Source: DATAAZ01 sp036259875 (GTDB lineage Bacteria > Actinomycetota > Thermoleophilia > Gaiellales > Gaiellaceae). From it: a DNA stretch of 30,882 nt. Each line of letters begins with the position of its first letter. Position 1 is the stretch's first letter. The stretch is taken from positions 1-30,882 of the forward strand of contig DATAAZ010000050.1 in NCBI GenBank assembly GCA_036259875.1, written 5' to 3'. Made by a program: the position numbers and the translations under genes. Of the stretch, positions 1 through 7,205 are shown in pieces. The notes under the pieces were generated by a model that had not been told where the DNA came from, made no database searches, and saw nothing but the letters and a program-made list of their open reading frames with translations.

Positions 1-286
1 GGGCGGCTCCGGAACGGTGCCGTGCGCTTCGCCGTGTGTAGCACCCACGGGCACCACCTTCGCTTCCGCGAATCACGGCGCGCATACCACGGGGAAGTCG
101 ACTATTTCGCCGTGTATTGCCCGAGACCGAAACCCTCTATCTCGTTCCAATTTCCGCGCTTCCGAACTCGACGCAGGCAGCGCTCCGCGTCGACGCTCCC
201 CGCAACAACCAACGTCGGCGCATCCGCATGGCCAGCGACTACGAGATCGCGCGCGTCGTCGTCGCCCCGCCCGAGCGAGGCGACTC
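1..286. other. Left-edge stretch with no supported gene
   Basis: I see no convincing gene here. The open frames on the plus strand continue through the sigma-factor gene as arginine-rich shadow frames. By eye the GC content is lower than in the neighbouring genes, which suits non-coding sequence. A 10-bp direct repeat (TTCGCCGTGT) occurs at 28-37 and 106-115, with similar bases following each copy. A 7-bp inverted repeat pairs CACGGCG at 74-80 with CGCCGTG at 108-114. As the region lies downstream of sigH on the minus strand it could hold a transcript end, but no T-tract hairpin was found. No tRNA arm motif was seen. Confidence 0.4.
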
Positions 287-949
287 CTAGGCGAGCACCT
301 CGCGGCTCTTCTGGTGCGCGAGGATCTTGCGCTTCACGCGCTGGAGCGCGTTGTCGATCGTCTTCGTGTCGCAGCCGAGCTCCTCTGCCATCTCCTCGTA
401 CGAAAGCCCCTCCATGTAGAGACGCAGGGCGTCGGCTTCGAGGCGGGAGAGCCCGGTGCCGAGCGTGAACACAAGGCTCTGGAGCTCCTCCGTCGAGATG
501 ACGCAGATGGCCGGATCGTCGACACCCGGGCCGGGAAGCGCGTCGCCCAGGCTGCAGTCACCGTCGTCCTGGCCCGCCGGAGCCTGGCTGAACGAGACGT
601 AGGCGTTCAGCGGCTGGTGCTTGAAGCGAGTCGCTGCCTTGATCGCAGTGATGATCTGGCGCGTGATGCACAGCTCGGCGAAGCTTCGGAACGACGTCTC
701 CTTGTCGGCGCGGAAGTCGCGCACCGCCTTGTAGAGGCCGATCAGCCCCTCCTGGACGAGGTCGTCAGACTCGCCGCCGGCGAGGAAGTACGAGCTCGCC
801 TTGAGGCGCACGAAACCGGTGTAGCGGCGGATCAGCGCGTCGAGAGCGGCGTTGTCGCCGTTGCGCGCGCGGACGACGAGGCGGACGTCGTCCGCCTCAC
901 GCTGAAGCCGTTCGGGCGATCGGACGGGTGCCGGCTGCGGACGGGTCAT
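287..949 (-). CDS. RNA polymerase sigma factor, SigH (Spo0H)-type sigma-70 family
   Basis: Sigma-70 family factor of 220 residues that directs RNA polymerase to alternative promoters. The region 2 core is clear (GGESDDLVQEGLIGLYKAV, about residues 58-76), followed by an RSFAELCITRQI segment. Region 4 near the C-terminus has the helix-turn-helix LSYEEMAEELGCDTKTIDNA. Size and sequence fit the Bacillus SigH group, as does its position last after a yacP-like gene. A longer frame opens at a TTG (997), but I prefer the ATG at 949 because a strong ribosome binding site (GAGGAGGAAG) lies about 6 nt upstream. About 100 nt separate it from the NYN gene, leaving room for its own promoter (TAGGGT near -50 is a weak -10 candidate). 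The regulon cannot be read from sequence. Confidence 0.9.
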   Translation of the reverse strand: MTRPQPAPVRSPERLQREADDVRLVVRARNGDNAALDALIRRYTGFVRLKASSYFLAGGESDDLVQEGLIGLYKAVRDFRADKETSFRSFAELCITRQIITAIKAATRFKHQPLNAYVSFSQAPAGQDDGDCSLGDALPGPGVDDPAICVISTEELQSLVFTLGTGLSRLEADALRLYMEGLSYEEMAEELGCDTKTIDNALQRVKRKILAHQKSREVLA

Positions 950-1039
950 TCGCGGCTTCCTCCTCTGGGCCGGGAGAGGGCGTCCGCGCTGCGGCAACCC
1001 TAACCCTCAGGTTGAAGGTGAAGGGAAGGTAGCAGCGGC

Positions 1040-1049
1040 CTGTGGAGAA
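1040..1049 (+). repeat. Intergenic 10-mer CTGTGGAGAA, copy 1
   Basis: First of three exact copies of CTGTGGAGAA in this window. This one lies between the NYN stop and sigH, about 90 nt upstream of the sigH ATG. The 9 bases TGTGGAGAA differ by one base from the DnaA-box complements TGTGGATAA and TGTGGACAA. Function unknown. Confidence 0.4.
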
Positions 1050-1050
1050 T

Positions 1051-1482
1051 TCAAGGGCGGCGTCGGCGCCACTCTTCGAGCCGAGCTCGGATGTCGTCGT
1101 CGAGGGCGTCCTCGACGCGGGCGCGCGGCTCGCGGACCCGCCGGGTCGCGTCTTCCGCGGTCAGCTCGGTTGCGAAATCCTTCGACGTGCGCTTCGCGAC
1201 CTCCTGCCCGGCGGTCCTCCGAATCTCGCGATCGGACGACACGAGGACGACGCGCTCCGCGGCGCGGTGCTCGGCGGCAAGCCGCTCGATCAGCTCGTCG
1301 GCCGGGTGCGCGAAGCGCACGTCGAGCGACCCGACTGTCGTATCGTCCCCGACGCCGTCGAAGACGACGACGCCGCGCGCGCCGTGCAGGCCGACGAAGC
1401 CGGCAAGCCGGTCGACGAGCTCATCGCGACTGCGAAAACTCCCCGCGTGGAGCAGGTTGTAGCCGTCGAAGAGGTAGAGCAC
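1051..1482 (-). CDS. NYN-domain (YacP-like) endoribonuclease
   Basis: A 143-residue PIN-like NYN-domain protein of the YacP/Rae1 family. In Bacillus, Rae1 is a ribosome-associated endonuclease that cleaves mRNA. The N-terminus LYLFDGYNLLHAG carries the family's acidic residue and Asn (D6, N9), followed by GVVVFDG and VLVSSDREI strands with further acidic residues expected to bind metal. Family members are usually about 170 residues, so this one is compact. The start is GTG at 1482, with no strong ribosome binding site, directly after the remains of a transporter gene. Position between rlmB and sigH matches Bacillus yacP. The nuclease role is inferred from the family. Confidence 0.8.
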   Translation of the reverse strand: MLYLFDGYNLLHAGSFRSRDELVDRLAGFVGLHGARGVVVFDGVGDDTTVGSLDVRFAHPADELIERLAAEHRAAERVVLVSSDREIRRTAGQEVAKRTSKDFATELTAEDATRRVREPRARVEDALDDDIRARLEEWRRRRP

Positions 1483-1872
1483 CCCGCAAGGATGCCGAGG
1501 CGGCGGCAGCGGCGAGCGCGGTTGCTGCGAGGAGCGCGATGCCGGCCCGCAGGCCGAACGCGCCCGATACTCCGCCGACTCCGGGCGGCCCCGCCAGGAA
1601 GCCCAGGTACGAGACGGTCGTCACCGTCGCGATCGCGCTGCCGCGCTCTCGTCGCAGCGGATGCCGCGACGGCAAGGCCGAGCGCGGAGAGCAGCGCGCC
1701 GCAGACGAGCAACGCCGCGTCGCCGACGCGACCCGCGAGCCCGTGGCCGGCCGTTCCGGAGCGCGTCGACGGACGCGTCGGTCTGCTCCTTCACGGCGGG
1801 AAGCAGGACCGCCCAGGCGCCCCAGAACGCGCCGAACGTCCCGAAGGCGGCGAGCGAGCCGCGCGGGTTCAT
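1483..1872 (-). pseudogene. Decayed MFS transporter gene (frameshifts and deletions)
   Basis: Remains of a major facilitator superfamily permease spread over three reading frames. The first frame starts with an ATG at 1872 overlapping the rlmB stop (ATGA) and reads MNPRGSLAAFGTFGAFWGAW, then AVLLPAVKEQTDASVDALR, typical of MFS helix 1 and the next loop. Near 1750 the similarity shifts frame to GLAGRVGDAALLVCGALL and SALGLAVAASAA, resembling helices 2-3. From about 1636 a third frame gives IATVTTVSYLGFLAGPPGVG and then LRAGIALLAATALAAAAA, resembling late helices of YbjJ-like permeases. An intact member has about 390 residues; only about 125 codons remain. It was evidently a coupled operon member that lost its middle. 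A sequencing error could explain one shift but not the missing helices. Confidence 0.75.
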
Positions 1873-2582
1873 GTGCGGCGCTGCCTGGCGGCCTCAAACA
1901 GCGCCACGCCCGCGGCGACGCTGACGTTCAGCGACTCCACGCGGCCGGCGAGCGGGATCGAGAACGCGTCGTCGCACGCGCGCCTCACCCCGGGACGAAC
2001 GCCGCGGCCCTCCGAGCCGAAGACGAGAACCGCACCCGTGGCGAAGTCGGCTTCCCAGACCGTCGTCGCGGCGTCGGCCGCAGCCGCCCAGGCCCACAGA
2101 TCGCCGCCCTTCACCTCCCCGAGGTAGCGGGCGAGGTTCACGACGACCGCGACCGCAAGGTGCTCGACCGCGCCCGCCGACGCCTTGCAGACGGCAGCGG
2201 TCACGCGCGCCGAGCTTCGTTCAGGCACGACGACGCCCGTCGCGCCCGCGCCCTCGGCGCTGCGGCAGACCGCGCCGAGGTTGTGAGGATCCGTGACCTG
2301 GTCGAGACAGGCGAGCAGCGGCCGGTTGCGCGCCGCGAGCTCGTAGGCGTCGGCGTAGCGGTACGGCTCGCAGAACGCCACGACCCCCTGGTGATCGCGT
2401 GTACGCGCCTCCGCGGTCAGCGCGGATTCAGGGCGGATGTGCAATCGCACGCCGCGGACCTCGCGCAGCCACGGCTCGGCAGCGAGCGCTCGCTCGCTCG
2501 CGAGGAGCTCGCGAATCTCCCGCTTGCCCGCCCGAACGAGCTCGCGGACGGGTCGCCGGCCGTACACGAGCTCGCGCGTCAC
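1869..2582 (-). CDS. 23S rRNA (guanosine-2'-O-)-methyltransferase, RlmB/SpoU family
   Basis: A 237-residue SPOUT-class RNA 2'-O-ribose methyltransferase. The N-terminal substrate-binding part starts with RELVYGRRPVREL. The C-terminal knot carries motif 1 (DPHNLGAVCRSAEGAGATGV), motif 2 (VLVFGSEGRGV) and motif 3 (IPLAGRVESLNVSVAAGVAL), the SAM-binding trefoil loop. Length is normal for RlmB, which methylates G2251 (E. coli numbering). TrmH, or the thiostrepton-resistance type of methylase, are the alternatives, but position after cysS favours RlmB. The start is taken as the GTG at 2582 that overlaps the cysS stop (GTGA). The frame opens further upstream, but that part is an arginine-rich shadow of cysS. 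Its own stop overlaps the ATG of the broken MFS gene. Confidence 0.88.
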   Translation of the reverse strand: MTRELVYGRRPVRELVRAGKREIRELLASERALAAEPWLREVRGVRLHIRPESALTAEARTRDHQGVVAFCEPYRYADAYELAARNRPLLACLDQVTDPHNLGAVCRSAEGAGATGVVVPERSSARVTAAVCKASAGAVEHLAVAVVVNLARYLGEVKGGDLWAWAAAADAATTVWEADFATGAVLVFGSEGRGVRPGVRRACDDAFSIPLAGRVESLNVSVAAGVALFEAARQRRT

Positions 2583-3871
2583 GGTCGCCGCGGGATGAGG
2601 CGGTATCCGTCGGGCGCGTCTTGGACCTCCCACCCCGCCGCTTCGATCTCGGCCCGCACGCGGTCGGCCTCGCCGAAGTCGCGGCGTTCGCGCGCCGCCT
2701 GGCGCTCGTCGGCGAGACCGCGGACCGCATCGGGCGCCTCGTCGATGGAGATCCGGGCTTCGAGCCCGAAGACCGCGAGGCCGCGCCCGAGCTCGTCCGT
2801 TCGGCCGGCCGCCCGCCATTCGTGCAGGATCGCCAGTGCCGCGGGCGTGTTGAAGTCGTCGTCAAGCGCGGCGGCGAACTCCGCCCACGCGGGCGCCTCG
2901 CCGCGCCGCTCGACGACGCGGAACGCGGTGAGGAAGTCGTCCGCCTGCGCTCGCGCCTGCTCCATCGTGTCGTCCGAGAACTCGACCGGGCTGCGGTAGT
3001 GCGCCCCGAGGAAGAGAAGCAGGACGGCCTCGCGCCCCCAGGTGTCGAGCGCCTCGCGAAGCGAAACGATGTTCCCGACCGACTTCGACATCTTCTCCGC
3101 CGCGAGCTCGAGCATCCCGTTGTGGGCCCAGATGCGGGCGAACTCGCGCCCCGCGCCGCGCGACTGCGCGAGCTCGTTCTCGTGGTGCGGGAAGCGGAGG
3201 TCGAGCCCACCGCCGTGGATCTCGAACGAGGCCCCGAGGTGCTTCTCCGCCATCGCCGAGCACTCGATGTGCCAGCCCGGTCGCCCGCGCCCCCACGGCG
3301 AGTCCCACCACGTGTCCTCGCTCGGCTTCGTCGCCTTCCAGAGCGCGAAGTCCCGGGCGTCTTCCTTCAGGTCGCTCGGCTCCTGCGCGACCATGTCCTC
3401 GAGGTTCGCACCAGACAGCGCACCGTAGTCCGGAAAGCGCGCGACCCGGAAGTAGACGTCGCCGCCCGACTCGTACGCGAGCCCGCGCGCGACGAGCTCC
3501 TCGATCAGCGCGATGATCTCCGCGATCGTCTCGGTCGCAAGCGGCTCGACGTCGGGCCGGCCGAGGCCGAGGTCGTCGGTGTCCTCGACGTACCACCGGG
3601 TCGCCTGCGCGGCGAGCTCGGCGCTCGGGATGCCCTGCTCGCGGGCGGCGTCGTAGATCTTGTCGTTCACGTCCGTGACGTTCTCGACGAGCGTCACGTC
3701 GTAGCCCGATGCCTCGAGCCAGCGCTTAAGCCACAGAGAGACGACGTACGGCCGCGCATTGCCGACGTGGATGCGCTGGTAGACGGTCGGCCCACAGACG
3801 TACATGCGGATCGGTCCCGGCGGCGACGGGAGTTCCTCCTTCGCGCGCGAAAGCGAGCTGTAGAGCTGCAT
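2579..3871 (-). CDS. cysS: Cysteinyl-tRNA synthetase
   Basis: Class I aminoacyl-tRNA synthetase of 430 residues that charges tRNA-Cys in the cytoplasm. The N-terminal MYVCGPTVYQRIHVGN holds the zinc-ligand Cys26 and the HIGH-like HVGN (35-38). GWHIECSAM supplies a second zinc cysteine (Cys204), FPHHENELAQS (227-237) is the family signature with a zinc histidine, and EKMSKSVGN is the KMSKS loop (260-264). The C-terminal helical domain is short; most family members have 460 or more residues. The start is ATG at 3871, 12 nt after the gltX stop, without an obvious ribosome binding site, suggesting coupling to gltX. The last codons overlap rlmB by 4 nt. MshC, the related mycothiol ligase, is unlikely because the operon context is gltX-cysS-rlmB. 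Confidence 0.93.
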   Translation of the reverse strand: MQLYSSLSRAKEELPSPPGPIRMYVCGPTVYQRIHVGNARPYVVSLWLKRWLEASGYDVTLVENVTDVNDKIYDAAREQGIPSAELAAQATRWYVEDTDDLGLGRPDVEPLATETIAEIIALIEELVARGLAYESGGDVYFRVARFPDYGALSGANLEDMVAQEPSDLKEDARDFALWKATKPSEDTWWDSPWGRGRPGWHIECSAMAEKHLGASFEIHGGGLDLRFPHHENELAQSRGAGREFARIWAHNGMLELAAEKMSKSVGNIVSLREALDTWGREAVLLLFLGAHYRSPVEFSDDTMEQARAQADDFLTAFRVVERRGEAPAWAEFAAALDDDFNTPAALAILHEWRAAGRTDELGRGLAVFGLEARISIDEAPDAVRGLADERQAARERRDFGEADRVRAEIEAAGWEVQDAPDGYRLIPRRP

Positions 3872-3883
3872 CGAGTCGACTGG

Positions 3884-4951
3884 TTATAGCCCGCCGAGCG
3901 CCGCGTCGACCCGCCGCAGCGTCTCGTCGCGATCGAGCGCGAGGAGCACCGTCCAGAGCTCGGGGCCGCGCTCCGCGCCGGTGAGCGCGAGACGAACGGC
4001 GCGCAGGTCGGCTCCCGACCGGCGGAGGCGCTGGACGAGCGCCTGTGCGCGGTCGGCGTCGAGATCCCCGTTCTCGGCAACCCGAATTTCCCGAAAGCGC
4101 TCGAGCGTCTCGCGCGCGGCGGGCGGCGCTGCGCCGGGAGCCGGCGGCTCGGCGAGCGACGCGGCGATCGCGCGCGCCTCGGCGAGCGTGCGCGCGCCGC
4201 GGAGCGCGGGCGCGACGGCGAGCGGCGCGTCAGCGCGGGCGGCCAGCTCCTCGTCCGAGAGCGCGGCGATCGATTCGACCGCCAGGCGGCGCAGGCGGTC
4301 CTCGTCGAAGCGGATGTCGCCGCGCGGGAGGCCGAGCTCCTCGAGGTAGCGGCGAACCGCTTCAGCGGGAATCCCCTGGGAGCGGAGCTCGGCGAGCGAG
4401 ACGGCGCCGTGGCGCTTCGACAGCTTCGCGGCGTCCGGGCCGACGAGGAGGCCGTGATGGATGTACTCCGGCGGCTGCTCGCCGAGCGCGCCCGCGAGCG
4501 CGGCATGGAGTGGCGCATTCGGCAAGTGGTCCTTGCCGCGGATCACGTGCGTGATCGCGAGGTCGACGTCGTCGACGACAGTCGCGAGGTGGTACGTCGC
4601 CCGCCCGTCGGCACGCAGGAGGGTCGGACGCCGCTCTCCGCGGAAGCGAACAGCGCCTGCGTCGTTCCAGGCCGATCCTGCCTCGACGAGGCTCTCGGCG
4701 GCCGCGCGGTACAGGTGCCCGCGCTCGCTCTGGCGGATCGGGCCCTCTTCCCACGCGATCCCGAGCCACTCGAGGTCGGCGAGGATCCCCCGCTCGGCCC
4801 CACGATCGACCCGAGCGGCGTCCGTGTCGTCGATCCGCAGCACCATCGCGCCGCCGTGCTCGTCTGCGAAACGCCGGTTCGCGACCGCGGTCAGCGCGCT
4901 CCCGACGTGGAGCGATCCCGTCGGGCTGGGAGCGAACCGGACGCGAACCAT
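3884..4951 (-). CDS. gltX: Glutamyl-tRNA synthetase, compact form
   Basis: Class I synthetase of 355 residues that charges tRNA with glutamate. VRVRFAPSPTGSLHVGS carries the HIGH-like motif, LRIDDTD follows, THVIRGKDHLPNAP is the conserved acceptor-binding segment, and AKLSKRHGAVSL is the KMSKS loop. A helical C-terminal part (about 235-355) resembles the anticodon-binding domain, which argues against GluQ-RS (a synthetase fragment lacking that domain). Standard GluRS has 470-490 residues. The insert between about residues 85 and 120, which normally includes the Cys-rich zinc region and the DDLVRG-type segment, is almost missing. The start is ATG at 4951 with GAGG about 6 nt upstream. It heads a gltX-cysS-rlmB operon. 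tRNA specificity (Glu, or Glu and Gln) cannot be read from sequence. Confidence 0.88.
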   Translation of the reverse strand: MVRVRFAPSPTGSLHVGSALTAVANRRFADEHGGAMVLRIDDTDAARVDRGAERGILADLEWLGIAWEEGPIRQSERGHLYRAAAESLVEAGSAWNDAGAVRFRGERRPTLLRADGRATYHLATVVDDVDLAITHVIRGKDHLPNAPLHAALAGALGEQPPEYIHHGLLVGPDAAKLSKRHGAVSLAELRSQGIPAEAVRRYLEELGLPRGDIRFDEDRLRRLAVESIAALSDEELAARADAPLAVAPALRGARTLAEARAIAASLAEPPAPGAAPPAARETLERFREIRVAENGDLDADRAQALVQRLRRSGADLRAVRLALTGAERGPELWTVLLALDRDETLRRVDAALGGL

Positions 4952-5109
4952 CGCCTCGATTCTGACGGCCTCCGATCAGGTAGGCCGTGCGGGACGGCGT
5001 GGTACGAGCCGAACGAGCCGCGCGGCGCGCGGTTCTATGTGAGCCTCCCGGCCGCGTAGAGTCGTCTCGAGATGGCTTCCAGCGCCTCGACCGGTCAGTC
5101 GAGACGGCC

Positions 5110-5160
5110 GGCCGGGCAGAGCCCGGCCGTCCTGACGATCGGCGCCGCCGAGTCGGCGCC
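5110..5160. terminator. Two tandem GC-rich hairpins between gltX and mutY
   Basis: A perfect 8-bp stem (GGCCGGGC, loop AGA, GCCCGGCC) spans 5110-5128. A second 6-bp stem (GGCGCC at 5141-5146 and 5155-5160, 8-nt loop) follows. Neither has a T-tract. They lie in the 223-bp region between the divergent gltX and mutY starts, where a terminator would not be expected. They may shape the mutY leader or end a small unseen transcript. The first stem is almost the same as the hairpin after clpC. Confidence 0.35.
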
Positions 5161-5174
5161 TTAGCTCCCGCGCC

Positions 5175-5888
5175 GTGGAGAGCGCGCTGCTCGCCTGGTT
5201 CGCTGCGCACGGACGCGACCTCCCCTGGCGACACACGCACGACCCGTACGCGATCCTCGTCTCCGAGGTCATGCTCCAGCAGACGCAGGTCGCGCGCGTC
5301 GTTCCGCGCTACCTCGCGTGGCTGGAGCGGTGGCCGACCGTGGAAGCGCTGAGTGCCGCCCCGGTTGCCGACGTCATCCGGGCATGGCAGGGGCTCGGGT
5401 ACAACCGACGCGCGGTCAATTTGCACCGCGCGGCCGAGCGGATCGCCCGGCATGGCTGGCCCGACGACCTCACCGAGCTCCCCGGCGTCGGCCGCTACAC
5501 CGCGCAGGCCGTTTCCGCCTTCGCCTTCGGGAAGCCAGTGCTGCCCGTGGACACGAACGTCCGCCGGGTGCTCGAGCGAACAGGTGAGACGTTCGGCGCG
5601 CGAGCGGCGCAGGCGCTCTTCGATCTCGGGGCGACCGTCTGCCTCGCGCGCGTGCCTCGCTGCGCGGTTTGCCCGCTCGCGTACGCGTGTCCGTCCCGCG
5701 GACGGCGCTTCGCGTCGCGCCGTCGGCAAGGCCCCCTCGCCGGCTCGTTCCGCGAGCGGCGCGCGCGCACGCTTCGTGCGGTCTCCGACACCTCCCGCCG
5801 GCTCGACGCACTCGACCGTGAGGCGGTCGAGTCGCTTCGCCGCGACGGCCTCGTCCGCGTGCGAGACGGCATCGTCGGACTGCCCTGA
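5175..5888 (+). CDS. mutY: A/G-specific adenine glycosylase, MutY-type (short)
   Basis: Base-excision repair glycosylase of the HhH-GPD superfamily, 237 residues, expected to remove adenine mispaired with 8-oxoguanine. Visible features are SEVMLQQTQV with the catalytic Glu31, the helix-hairpin-helix LPGVGRYTAQAV (102-113), PVDTNVRRVL with catalytic Asp126, and a 4Fe-4S cluster in C-x6-C-x2-C-x5-C spacing (Cys156, 163, 166, 172). The segment between VRRVLER and LFDLGATVC is about 15 residues shorter than usual. The NUDIX-like C-terminal domain of E. coli MutY is missing; a short winged-helix-like tail as in mycobacterial MutY takes its place. The start is GTG at 5175, with no clear ribosome binding site. 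It is the only plus-strand gene in the housekeeping half. Confidence 0.85.
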   Translation: MESALLAWFAAHGRDLPWRHTHDPYAILVSEVMLQQTQVARVVPRYLAWLERWPTVEALSAAPVADVIRAWQGLGYNRRAVNLHRAAERIARHGWPDDLTELPGVGRYTAQAVSAFAFGKPVLPVDTNVRRVLERTGETFGARAAQALFDLGATVCLARVPRCAVCPLAYACPSRGRRFASRRRQGPLAGSFRERRARTLRAVSDTSRRLDALDREAVESLRRDGLVRVRDGIVGLP

Positions 5889-5988
5889 CGCGGCGTTGCG
5901 TGCTCGCTGGCGACCGGGGGCGCGGCGGCGCGAGCGCTTCGACTCCCCCGGAGCCGGTCGAGAACACGCTGTTGCCCCGGCGCGAATG

Positions 5989-6005
5989 GCACCCGCGGCG
6001 GGTGC
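5989..6005. terminator. Hairpin between convergent mutY and ispF
   Basis: A perfect 7-bp stem with a 3-nt loop (GCACCCG, CGG, CGGGTGC) lies just past both stop codons of the convergent mutY and ispF genes, so it could end transcription from both sides. Upstream, CCGGGGG near 5923 can pair with CCCCCGG near 5945. There is no T-tract on either strand, so termination ability is inferred from position only. Confidence 0.45.
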
Positions 6006-6015
6006 GAGAGAGCGC

Positions 6016-6504
6016 TCAGGAACGTCGGTGCGCGACGAGAGCGACCGCGTGCGCGGCGAGACCCTCGCCTCGCCCGGTAAACCCGAGCCGGTCAGTCGTG
6101 GTCGCCCGCACGGCGATCCGGTCGAGGGGCACGCCGAGCGCGGCGGCGAGTCGGTCGCGCATCTCTGTCCGCACGGGCGCGATGCGCGGACGCTCGCCGA
6201 CGAGGACGCAGTCGGCATTCACGAGCTCGAAGCCCTTCTCGCGCACCCGGGCGTAGGCACGCGCGAGCAGCTCGAGCGACGAGGAGCCTTCCCACCGGTT
6301 GTCGCCCGGCGGAAAAAGCTCCCCGATGTCGCCCAGCCCCGCGGCGCCCAGGAGCGCATCGACGAGCGCGTGCGCGACCACGTCTCCGTCCGAGTGGCCC
6401 GCGAGGCCCGGCTCGCCGGGGAACTCGACGCCCCCGAGCACGAGCGGGACGGCGCCGCTGAAAGCGTGCGCGTCGATCCCGATCCCGACCCGAACGTCGC
6501 TCAT
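6016..6504 (-). CDS. ispF: 2-C-methyl-D-erythritol 2,4-cyclodiphosphate synthase
   Basis: A 162-residue enzyme that cyclises CDP-methylerythritol 2-phosphate in the MEP isoprenoid pathway, normally a homotrimer with an active-site zinc. VGIGIDAHAF gives the zinc ligands Asp and His, AGHSDGDVVAHAL gives the third ligand region, GDIGELFPPGD is the conserved substrate loop, and ATTTDRLGFTGRGEGLAAHA is the family's C-terminal signature. Length matches the family. The ATG at 6504 overlaps the ispD stop (ATGA), so the two pathway enzymes are probably translationally coupled. IspE, which acts between them, is not in this window. Confidence 0.95.
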   Translation of the reverse strand: MSDVRVGIGIDAHAFSGAVPLVLGGVEFPGEPGLAGHSDGDVVAHALVDALLGAAGLGDIGELFPPGDNRWEGSSSLELLARAYARVREKGFELVNADCVLVGERPRIAPVRTEMRDRLAAALGVPLDRIAVRATTTDRLGFTGRGEGLAAHAVALVAHRRS

Positions 6505-7202
6505 TCGCCGGCGAGAAGCGCCTCGACGAGCGCGAGATCGGCGCTCGTCGTCACTTTGAGCAGCCGCGTGTCACCGTCGACCAGGCGAACGCGCCCGCCC
6601 GCCGCCTCGACGAGCGCCGCGCAGTCCGTCGTTCGCGCGTCGGCCCCCGTGAACGCGCCGCGCAACACCGTGGCCACGAACGCCTGCGGGGTCTGGACGG
6701 CGTGGAGGCCGGTTCGGTCGACCGTTTCGAGGACGCCGCCGTCCGCGGCCGCGCGCTTCAGCGTGTCGGCAACCGGGACTGCGGGAGCGGCGCCGTCCCA
6801 GCCTTCGCCGAGCGGAGCGAGCACGCGCTCGATGACGGCGCCAGACACGAGCGGTCGTGCGGCGTCGTGGACGAGGATGACGGCGACCTCCTCCGGGACG
6901 TCGGCGAGCCCGATCCGTACGGAGTCCGGCCGAGTCGCTCCGCCGGTCACCACCGCCGTGACCTTCTCCGCTGCGAGCTCTTCGGCAAGGAGGATGACGG
7001 GCTCCTCCCAGCCCTCGGGCGCTACGACGACGATCGCCTCGATCCATGCGGATCCGTCGAGGCGTTCGATGCTCTCCGCGACGAGGGGCCGGCCGCGGAG
7101 CTTGGCGAACGCTTTCGGGTACTCGGAGCCCAGCCGCTCGCCACGCCCCGCGGCGGCGACGACCGCCCAGACGCCCGTGCCGTTCGGCGCTCGAGCGGCG
7201 AT
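6501..7202 (-). CDS. ispD: 2-C-methyl-D-erythritol 4-phosphate cytidylyltransferase (no canonical start)
   Basis: MEP-pathway enzyme that makes CDP-methylerythritol. The full fold can be read: VWAVVAAAGRGERLG is the nucleotide-binding P-loop, PKAF the conserved lysine region, VTGGATRPDSV the next signature, ILVHDAARPLV the metal/nucleotide Asp segment, and LLKVTTSADLALVEALL the C-terminus. The reading frame is open from the carD stop (TAA at 7206-7208) but has no ATG, GTG or TTG before the P-loop. The first six codons after the stop are CCG ATC GCC GCT CGA GCG. I place the start at the ATC (7202), 3 nt after the TAA, as the least unlikely codon. The first in-frame GTG (6953) would remove the P-loop and is not credible. 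The stop overlaps ispF. Confidence 0.8.
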   Translation of the reverse strand: MAARAPNGTGVWAVVAAAGRGERLGSEYPKAFAKLRGRPLVAESIERLDGSAWIEAIVVVAPEGWEEPVILLAEELAAEKVTAVVTGGATRPDSVRIGLADVPEEVAVILVHDAARPLVSGAVIERVLAPLGEGWDGAAPAVPVADTLKRAAADGGVLETVDRTGLHAVQTPQAFVATVLRGAFTGADARTTDCAALVEAAGGRVRLVDGDTRLLKVTTSADLALVEALLAGE

Positions 7203-7205
7203 CGG

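Noticed and set aside
17..1003. 328-codon plus-strand open frame across the sigma-factor gene
   Set aside because: Its residues are rich in Arg/Ala/Glu as expected for antisense reading of GC-rich DNA, and the minus-strand sigma factor in the same place has clear domains.
2583..2819. Upstream 79-codon extension of RlmB
   Set aside because: It overlaps cysS fully, is arginine-rich, and the GTG overlapping the cysS stop gives the normal RlmB length.
1042..3889. Several long plus-strand open frames (361, 609 and 496 codons)
   Set aside because: They lie opposite to rlmB, cysS and the NYN gene, have arginine-rich low-complexity content and no family motifs.
4952..5174. T-box or tRNA gene upstream of gltX
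   Set aside because: No T-box anti-terminator sequence, tRNA T-arm motif or CCA end is visible.
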